From an uncultured Dictyoglomus sp. (GTDB taxonomy: Bacteria; Dictyoglomota; Dictyoglomia; Dictyoglomales; Dictyoglomaceae), in the NCBI GenBank assembly GCA_938039765.1, contig CALHTV010000148.1:1-5125 (forward strand): a stretch of 5,125 nt of DNA, written 5' to 3'. Positions within the stretch are counted from its first letter, which is position 1. The number at the start of each line of letters is the position of its first letter. Made by a program: the position numbers and the translations under genes. The notes beneath the pieces are model-generated. The model searched no databases, was not told the DNA's origin, and worked only from the letters and a program-made list of their open reading frames with translations. Shown piece by piece: positions 1-5,002 of this stretch.

Positions 1-4
1 TTTT

Positions 5-880
5 ATGAAAGAGAGAGGATTAGGTAAAGGTATAAAAGCACTTTTGGAAGATTTCGATTTGGTTGAAGATGTAAGTAAAGTTAAGAATGTTGATATTTCT
101 AAAATAAGACCTAATCCTGAACAACCTAGAAAAACGTTTAGTGAAAATTCTTTAAAAGAACTTGCTGAATCTATAAAGGAAAACGGAATTTTGCAACCGA
201 TATTAGTTAGGGAAAAGGACGGTTATTATGAAATAATTGTTGGTGAGAGGAGGTGGAGAGCAGCTCAAATTGCTGGACTTAAAGAAATTCCTGTTATAGT
301 TAAAAACGATTTAGATAATGCTGAAATGCTAAAATTAGCTATTATAGAAAATGTTCAAAGAGAAGATTTAAATCCCATAGAATTAGCTACTGCTTACAAT
401 GAGCTTATAGAAAAGTATAATTTAACTCAAGAAGATTTATCAAGGATGATAGGTAAAAGTAGATCCTCTATAGCTAATACTGTTAGGCTTTTAAAACTAC
501 CCCAAAAAGTAAAAGAGTATATTGTTCAAGGAGTTTTGTCCGAAGGGCATGGTAGAGCACTATTGTCACTTGAAGATGAAGAAGAAATTGTAAAATTAGC
601 AAAAGAATCTATAGAAAAAGGACTATCAGTAAGAGAGTTAGAGGAAATAATTAACTTTAAAAAGAAGGAGTACATTTTAGACAAAAATGTTTCACGTGAA
701 ACAACAAATGAAAAAAATGCAAATCAAGATCTTCTTAATATAGAAGAAGATTTTATAGAGGTTTTTGGGACAAAGGTTTCTGTAATTGGTAACTTGGATA
801 AAGGTAAGATAGTAATAAATTACTATTCAAGAGAAGATTTAGAAAGGATATACTCTATTATAGTAAAGCAAAATACTTAA
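5..880 (+). CDS. parB: Chromosome-partitioning protein ParB (Spo0J/Noc-type CTPase, parS-binding)
   Basis: ParB loads on parS DNA, closes into a CTP-dependent sliding clamp and works with the ATPase ParA to segregate replicated origins and load condensin. The 291-aa length is normal for the family. The N-terminal LGKGIKALL (residues 6-14) matches the short peptide with which ParB stimulates ParA. The CTP-binding domain shows GERRWRAA (80-87) and ENVQREDLNPIE (115-126), both diagnostic. A helix-turn-helix region follows at about 140-166 (LTQEDLSRMIGKSRSSIANT). A low-complexity linker (about 220-240) carries NVSRET, and residues 242-287 look like the C-terminal dimerisation domain. The ATG at position 5 is chosen because the ParA-interaction peptide starts right after it; its ribosome binding site lies mostly outside the window. 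parA is expected just upstream, which is inference. Two further plus-strand genes follow closely. Confidence 0.97.
   Translation: MKERGLGKGIKALLEDFDLVEDVSKVKNVDISKIRPNPEQPRKTFSENSLKELAESIKENGILQPILVREKDGYYEIIVGERRWRAAQIAGLKEIPVIVKNDLDNAEMLKLAIIENVQREDLNPIELATAYNELIEKYNLTQEDLSRMIGKSRSSIANTVRLLKLPQKVKEYIVQGVLSEGHGRALLSLEDEEEIVKLAKESIEKGLSVRELEEIINFKKKEYILDKNVSRETTNEKNANQDLLNIEEDFIEVFGTKVSVIGNLDKGKIVINYYSREDLERIYSIIVKQNT
688..703. other. parS: parS centromere site (perfect 16-bp palindrome) inside parB
   Basis: The sequence TGTTTCACGTGAAACA is a perfect 16-bp inverted repeat and matches the conserved bacterial chromosomal parS consensus recognised by the ParB helix-turn-helix. It lies in the linker between the DNA-binding and dimerisation domains, where it is read in frame as part of NVSRET (ParB residues 228-233). 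B. subtilis spo0J also carries a parS within its own reading frame, so the placement has precedent. Exact symmetry and an exact consensus match in the right gene make chance unlikely. Confidence 0.95.
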
Positions 881-894
881 TTTTAGGGTTAAAT

Positions 895-1830
895 ATGTCT
901 TTAAAAAGTAGAATTGAATTTGAAAAAGCAAAAACCAGAGCAAAATTAAACGAAATTCTAATGAAGATATATTTAGGGAGTAATGAACTTTTTTCTTTAG
1001 ATGAGGTTAAATTATTGACAAAGTCCTATGCTTACAGGTATAGGGGTATTATGAGTATTCCTTTGAGCAAAATAAAAGGAAGTGAAGGAAGGTACCTCGA
1101 TTTTGATAGAGAATTTTTACCTAAGCATGAAGGAATTAGAACTAAATGGGAAAATATGGTTGATTTCATTGACAAAGAAAGCAAGATACCGCCAATTTTA
1201 GTTTACAAAGTAGGAGATAGTTATATAGTAAGAGATGGGAATCACCGCGTTTCTGTTGCTAAAAATATGGGACTTGAATATATTGATGCTGAAGTTATTG
1301 AAATGGTTACAAAATTTCCTATAAAAGAACTCTCGGAAAAAGAACTTTTGTTAGCAGATGCCTACAATATGTTTTTGGAAGAAACTAAGTTTGATAAGGT
1401 TTTTCCAAATGTTCACATAAGACTTACTAATCCTTGGGGATATATAACACTAATAGAACATATAAACACTTATAGATATTTCCTTGGTGAAAAACTAGGT
1501 AGGGAAGTTAGTATGGAAGAGGCCATTAAAGATTGGTATGAAAACCTTTTTCTGAAAGTTACAAGTTTGATAAAGAAGAAAAAAATAAATAATCACTTTC
1601 CTAATAGAACTGTGGAAGATCTTTATATATGGATAATGGATCACTGGCATTACCTTAAAGAAAATACTAAAAACCCTCTTATATCAATAGCTGAAGCAAT
1701 TGATAGCTTTGAAAAGTTACAAGTTGAAATCAAGATAAGTAAACTTAAAAAGTTTGTTTTAAACGTTTTCTTTTTTCCTCTCAAAATCGCTTACAGAGTG
1801 TTTAGGTTTATAATAAGCAAAATATTCTAA
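895..1830 (+). CDS. ParB/sulfiredoxin-fold N-terminal domain protein, function unknown
   Basis: This 311-aa protein has a ParB-like segment at about residues 53-135: IPLSKIKGSEGRY (55-67), IPPILVYKVGDSYIVRDG (98-115) and the signature DGNHRVSVAKNMG (114-126). The last corresponds to the nucleotide-binding GxRRxxAA-type motif of the ParB/Srx fold, with NHR replacing ERR. There is no recognisable parS-binding helix-turn-helix, so it is not a second partition protein of standard form. The second half (about 140-260) contains RTVEDLYIWIMDHWHYL (238-254), a W/D/H-rich motif I recall from proteins of this architecture in Chloroflexi and other thermophiles. The C-terminus (about 285-311) is very hydrophobic with interspersed K/R and may be an amphipathic membrane-contact segment. 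The ATG lies 14 nt after parB with a weak AGGG six bases upstream, so co-transcription with parB is likely. The biochemical role is unknown; nuclease, kinase or NTP-binding activities all occur in this fold. Confidence 0.8.
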   Translation: MSLKSRIEFEKAKTRAKLNEILMKIYLGSNELFSLDEVKLLTKSYAYRYRGIMSIPLSKIKGSEGRYLDFDREFLPKHEGIRTKWENMVDFIDKESKIPPILVYKVGDSYIVRDGNHRVSVAKNMGLEYIDAEVIEMVTKFPIKELSEKELLLADAYNMFLEETKFDKVFPNVHIRLTNPWGYITLIEHINTYRYFLGEKLGREVSMEEAIKDWYENLFLKVTSLIKKKKINNHFPNRTVEDLYIWIMDHWHYLKENTKNPLISIAEAIDSFEKLQVEIKISKLKKFVLNVFFFPLKIAYRVFRFIISKIF

Positions 1831-1835
1831 CTTGT

Positions 1836-2390
1836 ATGAGGTTATCCGAACTTTACAAAAAACATCAATTTAATGTGCACTATACAATGAGTAAGTATAA
1901 TATCAATTTAAATGAATTAAGGTATGTTTTAGAAAGTTATTCGAATGGTATTAACTTCTGTTGGATCATTCAGGAAATTTTTTCAATAGAAAAAAGTATT
2001 GAAAATTGGTTCTCTTTTTCTCCTTCCATGATGAAATACATTTTTGAGAATAAGTTTGAAGGAAAATTTAATTTGGGCAAAGAGATAGAGATTAAGGGGT
2101 GTAAATTTTTGTCTTACTTGGGATTTGAAATAATAATTCTAAATTACAGTACTAAAAACGGAGAAATAGATATAATTTGTAGGGAAAAAGATAAGATTAG
2201 ATTTGTTGAAGTTAAAGGATCTTTTTCTGGTATAGTTCCCGAGGAAAAAATTGACGGTAAAAAAATTAATAAAATATTATCAGTTTCCGAAGATTTTAGT
2301 TATGAGGTAAATTGCTTTGATGTTGGATATGATGCTCTCTTCTTTGATGGAAGAGAGTTTAGATATTACAAAGATTTTTTATTGATGTAG
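1836..2390 (+). CDS. YraN/UPF0102-family nuclease-fold protein with an N-terminal extension
   Basis: Residues about 80-184 match the UPF0102 (YraN) family, which has a Holliday-junction-resolvase-like restriction endonuclease fold. Visible family features are E85 in the first helix, FLSYLGFEI (91-99), NYSTKNGEIDII (103-114, with E110 and D112) and FVEVKG (123-128, with the E125-x-K127 metal-site motif). The C-terminal FDVGYDALFF resembles the family's closing strand. The E, D and ExK set of PD-(D/E)XK nucleases is therefore intact, though activity in this family is poorly documented. Family members are usually about 115-130 aa; this one is 184 aa because of about 78 extra N-terminal residues I do not recognise. 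The ATG at 1836 sits 5 nt after the preceding stop with no clear Shine-Dalgarno, so translational coupling is plausible. An internal start at M65 (2028) would give a normal-length protein but also lacks a ribosome binding site. A DNA repair or recombination role is inferred. Confidence 0.8.
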   Translation: MRLSELYKKHQFNVHYTMSKYNINLNELRYVLESYSNGINFCWIIQEIFSIEKSIENWFSFSPSMMKYIFENKFEGKFNLGKEIEIKGCKFLSYLGFEIIILNYSTKNGEIDIICREKDKIRFVEVKGSFSGIVPEEKIDGKKINKILSVSEDFSYEVNCFDVGYDALFFDGREFRYYKDFLLM

Positions 2391-2393
2391 AAT
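2365..2393 (+). promoter_or_regulatory. Candidate sigma-70-type promoter for the 69-aa gene
   Basis: ATTACA (2365-2370, four of six matches to TTGACA) is separated by 17 bp from TAGAAT (2388-2393, five of six matches to TATAAT). Initiation about 7 nt downstream would fall at 2399-2401, the start of the first CsrA-type hairpin, so the transcript would begin with that hairpin. Such matches are common in AT-rich DNA, so read-through from the upstream genes remains a good alternative. Confidence 0.3.
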
Positions 2394-2394
2394 A

Positions 2395-2418
2395 TTTGGG
2401 AACAAGGATGTTCCTAAA
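2395..2418 (+). promoter_or_regulatory. CsrA/RsmA-type binding hairpin 1 (5' leader)
   Basis: A 9-bp stem (2395-2403 with 2410-2418, one G-U pair) closes a six-base loop AAGGAT (2404-2409). The stretch ACAAGGATGT (2402-2411) matches the SELEX-defined CsrA consensus RUACARGGAUGU at every position from ACA onward, and GGA is displayed in the hairpin loop as CsrA requires. No U-tract follows, so it is not an intrinsic terminator. Its centre lies 34 nt upstream of the second site, within the spacing a CsrA dimer can bridge. CsrA itself is not in the window, so binding is inferred. Confidence 0.7.
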
Positions 2419-2430
2419 AATATAAAATAA

Positions 2431-2435
2431 GGAGG
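2431..2435 (+). promoter_or_regulatory. Strong Shine-Dalgarno GGAGG of the 69-aa gene, overlapped by the second hairpin
   Basis: GGAGG ends 6 nt before the ATG at 2442, near-optimal spacing, and fixes the start of the small gene. Its last two bases (2434-2435) are the first two pairs of the second CsrA-type hairpin. The same five bases are also complementary to CCTCC at 2477-2481 inside the coding region. Ribosome access here may therefore be controlled. Confidence 0.85.
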
Positions 2436-2447
2436 ACAAGGATGTCC
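2434..2447 (+). promoter_or_regulatory. CsrA/RsmA-type binding hairpin 2, spanning ribosome binding site and start codon
   Basis: A 4-bp stem GGAC/GTCC (2434-2437 with 2444-2447) closes the same AAGGAT loop (2438-2443). ACAAGGATGT (2436-2445) is identical to the first hairpin, while the flanking stem bases differ in a paired way (GGAC/GTCC here, GGAAC/GTTCC there). This covariation suggests that the structure is under selection. The site includes the end of the Shine-Dalgarno and the whole ATG (2442-2444), the usual arrangement when CsrA represses by blocking 30S binding. The regulator is inferred, not present here. Confidence 0.72.
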
Positions 2448-2651
2448 AAAGTGAGAGTGAGGCAATCTAAAAACCGCCTCCGTTCAAAACTTACAGATAA
2501 GGATATTCAAGAGCTTAGGACTAGAATAAGAGACCCTTCTTACATTGATTACGTAATTTCAGAATTAGCTTGTATAATATTCTCTAAGATAGGTGAAAAT
2601 GTCAATCTGGATGAAATCTTCGAAAGTAAATTGAATTCACAAACAAAATGA
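2442..2651 (+). CDS. Small basic protein of unknown function, possibly FlgM-like
   Basis: This 69-aa protein has a strong ribosome binding site. The first 17 residues are very basic (K3, R5, R7, K10, R12, R14, K16) and could bind nucleic acid. Residues 19-50 (DKDIQELRTRIRDPSYIDYV and onward) resemble the conserved C-terminal region of the anti-sigma-28 factor FlgM: a helix ending L-x-x-x-I, then a turn with small residue plus Tyr (P32-S33-Y34), then a helix ending A43-C-I-I. The match is partial: the usual Gly of the G-T/S-Y turn is Pro, and the register after Tyr differs by one. No transmembrane segment or signal peptide is seen. Codon use is somewhat less AT-rich than in the neighbours (GTG, CGC, CTC, CGT near the start). 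The two CsrA-type hairpins at its start imply translational repression, which would suit a flagellar regulator. The gene itself is well supported; its function is not. Confidence 0.8.
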   Translation: MSKVRVRQSKNRLRSKLTDKDIQELRTRIRDPSYIDYVISELACIIFSKIGENVNLDEIFESKLNSQTK

Positions 2652-2652
2652 A

Positions 2653-2678
2653 AAGGGAATCTCTATTGAGATTCCCTT
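2653..2678. terminator. Convergent (bidirectional) intrinsic terminator
   Basis: A perfect 11-bp stem, AAGGGAATCTC (2653-2663) with GAGATTCCCTT (2668-2678), has a 4-nt loop (2664-2667). It lies between two converging genes. Read on the minus strand the stem is followed by TTTTCATTTTG, a reasonable U-tract, so it should end the galU-like transcript efficiently. On the plus strand the following sequence (ATGTACTCTTTT) is less U-rich, so termination of the small gene may be weaker. The stem begins 1 nt after the small gene's stop and includes the last codons of the galU-like gene. Confidence 0.88.
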
Positions 2679-3517
2679 ATGTACTCTTTTAACCAATCTC
2701 TAAATTCCTCTTTTACTTCTGAAAACTCTAAAAGATATCTAACAAAAGATTTTGAGTATTCAATAGGAGTTCCTGTGTCTAAAAACTCTTCTTTCCTTAA
2801 TTCTATACCTACTACTCTGTTTTCTTTACATAATTTATTTATTGCGTTTATATGGTAAAATTCTCCTTTTCCTTCGAATCTTATCCATTCTTCTTTCAAA
2901 ATTTCTATTATTTCGTTTGTAAATAGGTACCTTCCTATGGTAATATAGCTAGAAGGTTCTTCTCCTTTTTTAGGTTTCTCTACTATTTCTTTTACTTCAA
3001 AAGTATTACCAATTTTTTTTACTCTAGCTACTCCAAACCTTTGTAACTCTTCTCCAGTTTTATCTAGTAGCGTAACTACATTCTTTTTGCTAGTGTTGAA
3101 TAATTCGACTAACTTTTTACTCAGTGATGGTTTTGAAATAACTATATCATCAGGGTATAAAAGTATAAATGGATCATTACCTATAAAACTTGATGCTTCA
3201 AGAATAGCGTTTCCTACACCCATCATTCTTTTCTGTCTAACAAAGCAAATATTAACTTCTGGAGGTAATATCAAATTTTCTTTTCCCGTATTCTTGAAAA
3301 ATGTCTCTAATTCAAATTCAACATCAAAATAATCATCTAGACTCTTTTTCCTACGACTAGTTACAACTATTATATCCCTTACCCCAGCTTCTATTAGCTC
3401 TACTATACTAAACTGAATAGATGGTATATTGTATAAAGGTAAAAGCTCCTTTGGAACTGTTTTCGTTACTGGGAAAAACCTACTTCCGTACCCAGCAGCA
3501 ATTATTACTCCTTTCAT
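2663..3517 (-). CDS. galU: UTP--glucose-1-phosphate uridylyltransferase-type nucleotidyltransferase (GalU-like)
   Basis: GalU joins UTP and glucose-1-phosphate to give UDP-glucose and pyrophosphate in the cytoplasm, supplying polysaccharide and glycolipid synthesis. The 284-aa length fits. The N-terminal nucleotide-binding signature is clear: AAGYGSRFFPVTKTVPKELL (residues 7-26), then LPLYNIPSIQ. Other GalU-style blocks are VRQKRMMGVGNAILEA (93-108), the metal-binding DD (123-124) in PDD, VEKP (179-182, K181 contacting the sugar phosphate), IGRYLF (194-199) and FLDTGTPIEY (245-254). Departures from typical GalU are GVGNA for GLGHA, YPDD for LGDD and GEFYHINAI for GEIQLTDAI, so a different sugar or nucleotide specificity is possible. 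The ATG at 3517 immediately precedes the conserved KGVIIAAG strand; no good Shine-Dalgarno precedes it. It is divergent from hypC and convergent with the 69-aa gene. No exopolysaccharide genes are visible nearby. Confidence 0.85.
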   Translation of the reverse strand: MKGVIIAAGYGSRFFPVTKTVPKELLPLYNIPSIQFSIVELIEAGVRDIIVVTSRRKKSLDDYFDVEFELETFFKNTGKENLILPPEVNICFVRQKRMMGVGNAILEASSFIGNDPFILLYPDDIVISKPSLSKKLVELFNTSKKNVVTLLDKTGEELQRFGVARVKKIGNTFEVKEIVEKPKKGEEPSSYITIGRYLFTNEIIEILKEEWIRFEGKGEFYHINAINKLCKENRVVGIELRKEEFLDTGTPIEYSKSFVRYLLEFSEVKEEFRDWLKEYIRESQ

Positions 3518-3605
3518 AAGATGAATTTTAAAACACTCTAAATAAAAATCTCATTTTGAAATACGTTAATAAACTATACAATTAAAGTAGGATTTTCCTT
3601 TTAAA

Positions 3606-3633
3606 TTGCTAGTATTGTATGATTTTTTATACT
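3606..3633 (+). promoter_or_regulatory. Likely sigma-70-type promoter of hypCDE
   Basis: TTGCTA (3606-3611, four of six matches to TTGACA) and TATACT (3628-3633, five of six matches to TATAAT) are separated by 16 bp. Transcription would start near 3640, leaving a leader of about 15 nt that holds little more than the Shine-Dalgarno of hypC. The rest of the 137-bp divergent region is AT-rich with no riboswitch-like structure. A promoter for the minus-strand gene must also lie here, but I cannot place it with confidence. Confidence 0.5.
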
Positions 3634-3643
3634 ATATTTGTAT

Positions 3644-3648
3644 GGAGG
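3644..3648 (+). promoter_or_regulatory. Shine-Dalgarno GGAGG that decides the hypC start
   Basis: GGAGG lies 6 nt before the ATG at 3655, whose product begins MCLGVPGKV, the obligatory HypC N-terminus. The frame is also open from an upstream ATG at 3619, but using it would bury the essential Cys2 and it has no ribosome binding site. The 3655 start is therefore preferred. Confidence 0.93.
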
Positions 3649-3654
3649 AATTGG

Positions 3655-3906
3655 ATGTGTTTAGGTGTTCCTGGTAAGGTTATTGAAATAAACTATGAAT
3701 CTTCGCCTGTTATGGGAAAAGTTGATTTTGGTGGTATAAAGAGGGAAGTTTGTTTGGAGTATGTTCCTGATGTTAAGGTAGGTGATTATGTTATAGTGCA
3801 TGTTGGTTTTGCTATAAGTAAATTAAATGAGGAAGAGGCTCAGAGTGTTTTTAGGTATTTGGAGGAGATGGATAAATTAACTGAGCAGTTGGGAGGAGAT
3901 TTATGA
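3655..3906 (+). CDS. hypC: [NiFe] hydrogenase maturation chaperone HypC
   Basis: HypC is a small cytoplasmic chaperone that, with HypD, carries the iron atom on which the Fe(CN)2CO group is built, then delivers it to the hydrogenase large-subunit precursor. This 83-aa protein is of normal HypC/HupF length. It shows the signature MCLGVPGKV, in which Cys2 becomes the functional N-terminal residue after Met removal. The OB-fold core contains MGKVDFGG (20-27) and [16 protein letters not shown] (42-57) with the conserved H49. The C-terminal helix is acidic, as usual. Its TGA stop overlaps the hypD ATG (ATGA at 3903-3906), giving translational coupling of two proteins that form a complex. It is the first gene of the hypCDE run. 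HypC paralogues such as HybG share this signature, but adjacency to hypD supports HypC. Confidence 0.97.
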   Translation: MCLGVPGKVIEINYESSPVMGKVDFGGIKREVCLEYVPDVKVGDYVIVHVGFAISKLNEEEAQSVFRYLEEMDKLTEQLGGDL

Positions 3907-4994
3907 AGTATGTAGACGAGTATAGAAATTCAGAAATTGCAAAAAGGTATATTGAGGAAATATGGAAAGTTACGAAGGGTAATTGGATGATAATGGAGGT
4001 ATGTGGTGGTCAAACTCATACAATAATAAAGTACAATATAGATGAAGTTTTACCTAGTAAGATTACGTTTATTCATGGACCAGGGTGTCCTGTTTGTGTT
4101 ACTCCTATTGAAATTATAGATAAGGCTATAGAGATTGCTTCTTTGAAGGATGTAATTTTTTGTTCATTTGGAGATATGTTGAGGGTTCCTGGATCAAAGA
4201 AAGATTTATTTGCTGTTAAGGAGGAAGGTGGTGATGTCAGAATAGTTTACTCTCCTCTTGATGCTCTCAAAATAGCTATAAAAAATCCAAGTAAAGAAGT
4301 TGTGTTTTTTGGTGTTGGTTTTGAGACTACTGCTCCTGCTAACGCTATGGCTATATATCAAGCTAAAATGATGGGTATTAAAAACTTTTCTGTGTTAATT
4401 TCTCATGTACTTGTTCCTCCTACGATGGAAGCTATACTGAATTCACCTAGTAATAGGGTCAACGGGTTTTTAGCTGCTGGGCATGTTTGTACTGTTATGG
4501 GTTATAAAGAATATGAAAGTATTGCTAGTAAGTATAAAGTGCCTATAGTAGTCACTGGTTTTGAACCTTTGGACATACTTCAAGGTGTATTGATGTTAGT
4601 TAGACAACTTGAGGAAGGTAGGTATGATGTGGAAAATCAGTATACTAGGTCAGTTAGAAGAGAAGGTAATTTGCAAGCTCAAAGTATACTTAGAGAAGTT
4701 TTTGATATTATCGATATGAAGTGGAGGGGAATGGGAATTATAAAAAGTAGTGGTCTAGGTATAAAAGAGAGTTATAAGGAATATGATGCTGAAAGAAAGT
4801 TTTTAATAGGGCATATAAAAGTTGAAGAACCTAAAGAGTGTATAAGTGGTTTGGTTTTACAAGGAGTAAAGAAACCTTTTGAGTGTAATGCATTTGGTAC
4901 TTTGTGTACTCCTGAACATCCTTTAGGTGCTCCTATGGTTTCTTCTGAAGGAGCATGTGCTGCTTATTACAAATATAAGGTTAACAAAGTATAG
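3903..4994 (+). CDS. hypD: [NiFe] hydrogenase maturation iron-sulfur protein HypD
   Basis: HypD is the [4Fe-4S] scaffold in the HypC-HypD complex where cyanide from HypE, and CO, are attached to iron. The 363-aa length is typical. Conserved blocks are [11 protein letters not shown] (31-41, C34), [13 protein letters not shown] (56-68, C62 and C65, the redox-active/iron-binding cysteines), GFETTAPA (139-146) and GHVCTVMG (193-200). The C-terminal cluster ligands are C313 in CISG, C328 and C335 in [11 protein letters not shown], and C352 in GACAAY. All key cysteines are intact, so the enzyme should be functional. A GGGAGGAG ribosome binding site (3891-3898) inside hypC precedes the overlapping ATG. 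The stop codon TAG (4992-4994) runs into the AGGAGG of hypE, indicating a compact operon. No hydrogenase structural genes are in the window. Confidence 0.98.
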   Translation: MKYVDEYRNSEIAKRYIEEIWKVTKGNWMIMEVCGGQTHTIIKYNIDEVLPSKITFIHGPGCPVCVTPIEIIDKAIEIASLKDVIFCSFGDMLRVPGSKKDLFAVKEEGGDVRIVYSPLDALKIAIKNPSKEVVFFGVGFETTAPANAMAIYQAKMMGIKNFSVLISHVLVPPTMEAILNSPSNRVNGFLAAGHVCTVMGYKEYESIASKYKVPIVVTGFEPLDILQGVLMLVRQLEEGRYDVENQYTRSVRREGNLQAQSILREVFDIIDMKWRGMGIIKSSGLGIKESYKEYDAERKFLIGHIKVEEPKECISGLVLQGVKKPFECNAFGTLCTPEHPLGAPMVSSEGACAAYYKYKVNKV

Positions 4995-5002
4995 GAGGTA
5001 GT

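Noticed and set aside
2270..2293. Sigma-28-like promoter (TAAA ... CCGA) upstream of the 69-aa gene
   Set aside because: The spacer is about 3 nt too short and the -10 has only partial matches to GCCGATAA. It would have supported the flagellar idea but does not hold up.
2395..2418. First hairpin read as an intrinsic terminator after the YraN-like gene
   Set aside because: It is followed by AAAAATATAAAATAA, not a U-tract, on the plus strand, and the minus-strand side also lacks one. The loop matches CsrA sites instead.
3087..3332. Plus-strand 81-codon open frame inside the galU-like gene
   Set aside because: It is fully antisense to a well-supported conserved gene, has no ribosome binding site, and its product resembles no family.
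3556..3584. TTGAAA-based promoter for hypC further upstream
   Set aside because: At 17 bp spacing the -10 would be CAATTA, and the better TATACA is only 13 bp away. The 3606-3633 pair is superior.
3576..3620. Inverted repeat ATACAAT / ATTGTAT flanking 31 bp in the divergent intergenic region, as an operator
   Set aside because: Seven-base arms this far apart are expected by chance in AT-rich DNA, and no regulator is evident nearby.
3619..3654. Upstream ATG extending HypC by 12 residues
   Set aside because: It has no Shine-Dalgarno, overlaps the predicted -10, and would remove Cys2 from the N-terminus, which HypC needs.
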